From contig CANQRD010000006.1 in the NCBI GenBank assembly GCA_947626185.1, forward strand, positions 1 to 48,760: 48,760 nt of DNA. Reading direction: 5' to 3'. Shown piece after piece: positions 44,434 to 48,760 of this stretch (positions within the stretch are counted from its first letter, which is position 1; every line of letters starts with the position of its first letter). The translations under genes were made by a program, and so were the position numbers. The stretch is from an uncultured Flavobacterium sp. (lineage in GTDB: Bacteria; Bacteroidota; Bacteroidia; Flavobacteriales; Flavobacteriaceae). Under the pieces are notes generated by a model that was not told where the DNA came from, did no database searches, and worked only from the letters and a program-made list of their open reading frames with translations.

Positions 44434-45687
44434 ATGAAATTAAGGCGAGTTGTTGTTACCGGTCTAGGAGCAGTTACCCCAATTGGGAATAATATCCAAG
44501 AATATTGGAACAATCTTATTAATGGCGTAAGTGGAGCTGCTCCAATTACACATTTTGATGCTACCAATTTCAAAACCCAATTTGCATGCGAGGTAAAAAA
44601 CTTTAAAGTAGAAGATTTTATTGATCGTAAAGAGGCTCGTAAAATGGACAGATACGCTCAACTAGCGATGGTTTGTGCTGACGAAGCGGTTGTAAATTCA
44701 GGTTTAGATTTAGATAAAATAGACAAAGATAGAGCTGGTGTAATTTGGGGATCAGGAATTGGAGGCTTAGAAACTTTCCAAAATGAAGTAACTGATTTTG
44801 TTAATGGAAATGGAACTCCAAGATTCAATCCTTTCTTTATACCTAAAATGATTGCTGATATTGCAGGTGGACACATTTCAATCAAATATGGTTTAAGAGG
44901 TCCTAACTTTACTACTGTGTCGGCGTGTGCTTCTTCTACAAATGCAATTATTGATGCTTTCAATTATATTCGTTTAGGAATGGCAGATATAATAGTTACA
45001 GGTGGTTCTGAAGCTGCTGTAACAATTGCCGGTGTAGGTGGATTTAATGCAATGCACGCATTATCAACTAGAAATGACGATCCAAAAACAGCCTCTCGCC
45101 CAATGGACAAGAATCGCGATGGATTTGTCTTAGGTGAAGGTGCTGGCGCTTTAGTCTTAGAAGAGTATGAACATGCTGTAGCTCGTGGCGCAAAAATTTA
45201 TTGCGAAATCGGCGGCGGCGGTATGTCGGCAGATGCTCATCACTTAACAGCTCCACATCCGGAAGGATTGGGCGCAACAAATGTAATGATCAACTGTTTA
45301 AGAGATGCTGGTTTACAACCTACTGATGTAGATGTAGTAAACTTACACGGAACATCTACTCCACTTGGAGATATTGCAGAATCAAAAGCAATTTTAAACG
45401 TTTTTGGTGAACATGCTTATTCAATGAACTTAAATTCTACAAAATCAATGACAGGACACTTATTAGGTGCTGCTGGTGTAATTGAAGGAATATCAGTTAT
45501 ATTGTCTATCGAACATGGTATAGTTCCTCCAACAATCAATCATTTTACAGATGACGAGGAAATTGATTCAAAATTAAATTTCACTTTCAATAAGGCTCAA
45601 AAAAGAGACGTTAAGGTAGGTATGAGTAATACCTTTGGTTTTGGTGGACACAATGCTTGTATCCTAATGAAAAAATTAGATATATAA
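44434..45687 (+). CDS. fabF: 3-oxoacyl-ACP synthase II
   Basis: Elongates acyl-ACP with malonyl-ACP. The 417 residues contain the Cys-His-His triad: Cys165 (TVSACASSTNA), His305 (NLHGTSTPLGD) and His342 (STKSMTGHLLGAAG). It ends 12 bases before rnc. It is preceded by two hairpins after acpP. Confidence 0.96.
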   Translation: MKLRRVVVTGLGAVTPIGNNIQEYWNNLINGVSGAAPITHFDATNFKTQFACEVKNFKVEDFIDRKEARKMDRYAQLAMVCADEAVVNSGLDLDKIDKDRAGVIWGSGIGGLETFQNEVTDFVNGNGTPRFNPFFIPKMIADIAGGHISIKYGLRGPNFTTVSACASSTNAIIDAFNYIRLGMADIIVTGGSEAAVTIAGVGGFNAMHALSTRNDDPKTASRPMDKNRDGFVLGEGAGALVLEEYEHAVARGAKIYCEIGGGGMSADAHHLTAPHPEGLGATNVMINCLRDAGLQPTDVDVVNLHGTSTPLGDIAESKAILNVFGEHAYSMNLNSTKSMTGHLLGAAGVIEGISVILSIEHGIVPPTINHFTDDEEIDSKLNFTFNKAQKRDVKVGMSNTFGFGGHNACILMKKLDI

Positions 45688-45699
45688 TACCACAACTTC

Positions 45700-46446
45700 A
45701 TGTTGAATACTATATATAATAAAATCTTTAAAAACTCCCGTTCAACTAAAAAGGACGGGATTTTTTATCAAAAATTAATCCGAATTATAGATGCTAAACC
45801 TGTAAATATATCTTATTACGAATTAGCATTTACGCATCGATCAATGAATAAAACTGATAGTGATGGTATTGCAATAAACTATGAACGTTTAGAGTTTTTA
45901 GGCGATGCTATGCTAAACTCTGTCGTTGCCTCTCACCTATATATTGAAGTTCCTAACGGCGATGAAGGTTATTTAACAAAAATGCGCTCAAAACTGGTAA
46001 GTAGAGAAAACTTAAATAAAATAGGTAGAGACTTAAAACTAATTGATTTGGTTAAGAGTAAAATGGGAAATCAACAGTTTGGCGAAAACATTCATGGCAA
46101 TCTGTTAGAATCTCTAATTGGTGCTATTTATTTAGACAGAGGATATCCAGCTTGTGAGAAATTTATTCATCGCCGTTTAATCTCTACTATAAAAAACATC
46201 CAGCACTTAGAAACAAAAATAACAAGTTACAAAAGCTTGTTAATAGAATGGTGTCAGAAGAAAAAGCACTCTTTTCTATTTGATTCTTATGAAGAACAAA
46301 CTATGGAAGATGTTAAGTATTTTGGAGTTAAATTATTCATCAACAATAAATTAATCGCCAAAGGAAGAGCAACAACGAAAAAAAAAGCAGAAGAAAAAGC
46401 TGCTCAAAGAGCCTATTTTGCACTACAGAATAAGATAAATCCATAA
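45700..46446 (+). CDS. rnc: Ribonuclease III
   Basis: Cuts double-stranded RNA, including rRNA precursors. The 248 residues have the signature ERLEFLGDAMLNSVV with Asp69, and Glu137 in LLESLIGAIYLDRG, both metal ligands. A double-stranded-RNA-binding domain occupies the last 70 or so residues (YKSLLIEWCQKKKH to KKKAEEKAAQRAY). It is 12 bases after fabF, a common arrangement in Flavobacteriaceae. Confidence 0.95.
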   Translation: MLNTIYNKIFKNSRSTKKDGIFYQKLIRIIDAKPVNISYYELAFTHRSMNKTDSDGIAINYERLEFLGDAMLNSVVASHLYIEVPNGDEGYLTKMRSKLVSRENLNKIGRDLKLIDLVKSKMGNQQFGENIHGNLLESLIGAIYLDRGYPACEKFIHRRLISTIKNIQHLETKITSYKSLLIEWCQKKKHSFLFDSYEEQTMEDVKYFGVKLFINNKLIAKGRATTKKKAEEKAAQRAYFALQNKINP

Positions 46447-46517
46447 ATTACTCAACTACTTAACATTATCTTAATAATTCTTCTAATATTCTGTCTATTT
46501 TTAAGTACATAAAATTG

Positions 46518-46525
46518 TATATTTG
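46518..46525 (+). promoter_or_regulatory. -7 promoter element of the IPExxxVDY-pyk unit
   Basis: TATATTTG matches TAnnTTTG, 19 bases before the ATG at 46545. It suggests the IPExxxVDY gene and pyk can be transcribed separately from rnc. Confidence 0.5.
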
Positions 46526-46544
46526 TATTTAATGAATAACATAA

Positions 46545-47033
46545 ATGGGATCGGTAGTTCTAAAATTAGAAGACTTTGAGACTGAAAATTATAGCCTAAT
46601 AGCGATACACTCTTCTCGCAAAGAAGATTTCAAGGTTACTTACCTTGTAAATACTGCATTAAATTTATATTTAGAACGCACAAAAAATGATGTAGAAATA
46701 GATACTGAGCAAGGTTTGGCTTGTTTTTCTTTATTTGAGTACGATGATCATGATTATCATGTATTGTGGAAATTAGTTTCCAATAAAGCGTTTCTATTTC
46801 CAGAATCTCAAATGAACTCTCCATTATTTAAAAATGTTATTTCTACAATTAGTAAACAAGGTTATTTATTACCAGAATTAAAAATGGTCGATTACTTTTT
46901 AAAAATTGAAAATACAGATGAGCAATTTGATATTTCGAGAGTAATTGAAAAATTAAAAGCAATTAAATTAGTTTCTGCTGCTTACGAAATAAAAGCGGAA
47001 AACATTAAATCTAAAAACAACCTAATTTTTTAA
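46545..47033 (+). CDS. IPExxxVDY-family protein
   Basis: The 162-residue protein has no signal peptide or membrane segment. Its C-terminal part carries LPELKMVDYFLKIE, the variant of the IPExxxVDY motif that names the family. The function is unknown. It lies four bases before pyk and after rnc, a conserved neighbourhood in the Flavobacteriia, which hints at a link with glycolysis or its control. Confidence 0.88.
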   Translation: MGSVVLKLEDFETENYSLIAIHSSRKEDFKVTYLVNTALNLYLERTKNDVEIDTEQGLACFSLFEYDDHDYHVLWKLVSNKAFLFPESQMNSPLFKNVISTISKQGYLLPELKMVDYFLKIENTDEQFDISRVIEKLKAIKLVSAAYEIKAENIKSKNNLIF

Positions 47034-47037
47034 AAAT

Positions 47038-48468
47038 ATGGTAGCAAAAAAAAGAACAAAAATCGTAGCAACTTTAGGCCCTGCCTCTAGTTCAAGAGAA
47101 GTTTTACACAACATGATTAAAGCAGGTGTAAATGTATTTAGAATCAACTTTTCTCATGCTGACTACGATGATGTGCAAGAAAAAATTGATATAATTAGAG
47201 ATTTAAATAAAGAATTTGGATACACAACCTCAATTTTAGGCGATTTACAAGGACCTAAATTACGCGTAGGAATTATGGCAGAAGATGTAGTTGTAAATCC
47301 TGGAGATACAATTACTTTTTCTACAAAAGATGAATTTAAAGGAGACGCTAAGCGCGTGTACATGAACTACAAAAAATTTCCTAGCGATGTAAATGCTGGA
47401 GAGCAAATTCTATTAGATGACGGTAAATTAATCTTTGAAGTTGTTGAAACAAATGGAGTTGACGAAGTAGTTGCAAAAGTAATTCAAGGTGGACCTTTAA
47501 AATCTAAAAAAGGGGTAAACCTACCAATGACAAAAGTGTCGTTACCTGCTTTAACAGAAAAAGATATTAGAGATGCTATTTTTGCTATTAAAGCACAAGT
47601 TGATTGGATTGCACTATCTTTTGTAAGAACACCTGAAGATTTAATTGACCTACAGAACTTAATCAAAGAACATTCAGATCATAAAATTCCAATCGTCGCT
47701 AAAATTGAAAAACCAGAAGCAGTTAAGAACATCAATAAATTAATTGCTTATTGCGATGCTCTAATGGTAGCTCGTGGAGATTTAGGAGTAGAAATTCCTG
47801 CTCAAGAAGTTCCGTTAATTCAAAAGCAATTAGTACAGGTAGCTAAAGAGGCTCGTATACCAGTAATTATTGCTACACAAATGATGGAAACAATGATTTC
47901 TAGTCTTACACCAACGCGTGCAGAAGTAAACGACGTAGCTAACTCAGTGATGGATGGAGCAGATGCAGTGATGCTATCTGGCGAAACGTCCGTTGGTAGC
48001 TATCCTGTACAAGTAATTGATAAGATGACGCAAATTATTCAAAGTGTAGAAAATTCACCATTAATTACTGTACCACAAACTCCGCCAACAATAAAAACAA
48101 ATCGTTATATTACAAAAAACATTTGTTACCACGCAGCATTAATGGCAAATGATATTGAAGCTAAAGCTATCTGCACACTTACAAATAGTGGATATACTGC
48201 TTTTCAAATTTCGGCTTGGAGACCAAATTGTGATATTTTAGTATTCACTTCAAACAAACGTATTTTAACGCAACTAAATCTTCTTTGGGGAGTTCAGGCT
48301 TACTATTACGATAAATATGTTAGCACTGACGAAACCATTGAGGATATTAACAATATGGTGGTTGAAAAAAATCATGCGCAAAAAGGTGACATGGTTATTA
48401 ATTTAGCAGCAATGCCAATTATAGAAAAAGGCATGGTAAATACTTTGAGAATTTCAGAAGTTAAATAA
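47038..48468 (+). CDS. pyk: Pyruvate kinase
   Basis: Makes ATP and pyruvate from phosphoenolpyruvate and ADP in glycolysis. The 476 residues begin with KRTKIVATLGPASSSREVLHNM. The active-site signature is KIEKPEAVKNINKLIAYCDALMVARGDLGVEIP, in the central barrel. VMDGADAVMLSGETSVGSYP follows, then the C-terminal regulatory domain. It starts four bases after the IPExxxVDY gene and ends at a strong hairpin. Confidence 0.96.
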   Translation: MVAKKRTKIVATLGPASSSREVLHNMIKAGVNVFRINFSHADYDDVQEKIDIIRDLNKEFGYTTSILGDLQGPKLRVGIMAEDVVVNPGDTITFSTKDEFKGDAKRVYMNYKKFPSDVNAGEQILLDDGKLIFEVVETNGVDEVVAKVIQGGPLKSKKGVNLPMTKVSLPALTEKDIRDAIFAIKAQVDWIALSFVRTPEDLIDLQNLIKEHSDHKIPIVAKIEKPEAVKNINKLIAYCDALMVARGDLGVEIPAQEVPLIQKQLVQVAKEARIPVIIATQMMETMISSLTPTRAEVNDVANSVMDGADAVMLSGETSVGSYPVQVIDKMTQIIQSVENSPLITVPQTPPTIKTNRYITKNICYHAALMANDIEAKAICTLTNSGYTAFQISAWRPNCDILVFTSNKRILTQLNLLWGVQAYYYDKYVSTDETIEDINNMVVEKNHAQKGDMVINLAAMPIIEKGMVNTLRISEVK

Positions 48469-48490
48469 TTAATTACAATCTTAATATTAT

Positions 48491-48520
48491 AAAAAAAGGA
48501 GCTATTAAGCTCCTTTTTTT
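48491..48520 (+). terminator. Terminator of pyk
   Basis: AAAAAAAGGAGCT pairs with AGCTCCTTTTTTT around a short loop, 22 bases after the pyk stop. Confidence 0.85.
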
Positions 48521-48688
48521 ATTCTAAAAGTTAAAATTTTTATACAATTAAATTCACAATTTGTATTTATAGAGTCCTCACAATTATTTTTTATTCATTT
48601 TTTTCACTAACTAATTATTTTAACTCTATTTTTTAAATCAATAAGCTAAATATATTTATTAGATTTGTTTTTGTTAAAACATATAATT

Positions 48689-48760
48689 ATGAAAAAAACA
48701 CATTTTCTAATCGGTTTTATTTTAGTTTTGAGTAACACATTACACGCTCAATACAAAACG
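48689..48760 (+). CDS. Start of a secreted protein, cut by the right edge
   Basis: The first 24 codons read as a signal peptide (MKKTHFLIGFILVLSNTLHAQ), with cleavage probable before Gln21, and then the window ends. It is a secreted protein of unknown kind. The 220 bases between pyk and this gene hold the pyk terminator and AT-rich sequence in which I see nothing else. Confidence 0.7.
   Translation, partial: MKKTHFLIGFILVLSNTLHAQYKT

Noticed and set aside
44658..44963. 101-codon open frame opposite fabF
   Set aside because: Shadow of the ketosynthase catalytic region.
1..48760. CRISPR array, insertion sequence, prophage or defence island
   Set aside because: No regularly spaced repeats, transposase, integrase, phage structural gene or restriction/toxin gene was seen. 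The genes are housekeeping or envelope functions with even composition.

Overview
The window looks like ordinary core chromosome from a low-GC member of the Bacteroidota, most likely family Flavobacteriaceae. I cannot fix the genus by reading. The evidence is the AT-rich codon use, Bacteroidota-type promoters (TTTG, about 19 bases, TAnnTTTG), an IPExxxVDY-family protein, DUF4421 proteins, an RND-TolC fusion pump, Bacteroidota-style lipoproteins, and the gene order acpP-fabF-rnc-IPExxxVDY-pyk. I saw no CRISPR array, insertion sequence, prophage, integrase, rRNA or toxin island.

Layout. 1-5171: a polyprenyl diphosphate synthase cut by the left edge, rlmN, class I fumarase, a lipoprotein cytochrome c and a secreted thioredoxin-fold protein. 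5224-13412 (minus): a nine-gene haem operon in the order hemA-hemC-hemD-hemE-small unknown-hemF-DUF4421-DUF4421-hemB. 13616-18354 (plus, divergent): an AraC-family regulator, hemH, hemJ, an orphan NtrY-like histidine kinase and a crotonase. 18411-18885: two identical tRNA-Gln(TTG) genes, each with its own promoter and terminator, forming a tandem duplication. 18981-27131: a large DUF2723 membrane protein, thiL, and a three-gene biotin-dependent acyl-CoA carboxylase operon. 27188-34426: two lipoproteins of unknown function flanking a heavy-metal RND efflux operon. 34531-41814: glyS, two tiny membrane proteins, yceI, a frameshifted SDR-type oxidoreductase, a YchJ-like protein, comF, an Ig-like lipoprotein and an omega-amidase. 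41843-48760: a voltage-gated-type K+ channel, rnhA, purN, then acpP-fabF-rnc-IPExxxVDY-pyk and the first 24 codons of a secreted protein.

How the genes fit together. The haem genes cover almost the whole C5 route from glutamyl-tRNA to protohaem (HemA, B, C, D, E, F, J and H). Only HemL and GltX are not in this window. HemB has the Mg-type rather than the Zn-type metal site. HemJ supplies the protoporphyrinogen oxidase step, and no HemG or HemY is present. The AraC-family gene overlaps hemH by one base and diverges from hemA, so it is a natural candidate regulator of the pathway.

The points most worth a second look are: (1) a probable internal signal peptide at the RND-TolC junction; (2) two homopolymer-associated frame disruptions only 1.3 kb apart; (3) a long near-perfect palindrome that forms the 3' ends of two convergent genes; (4) terminator U-tracts that supply the stop codon of the opposing gene at several convergent pairs; (5) two hairpins between acpP and fabF; (6) paired DUF4421 proteins inside the haem operon. 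I found no clearly new multi-gene system.
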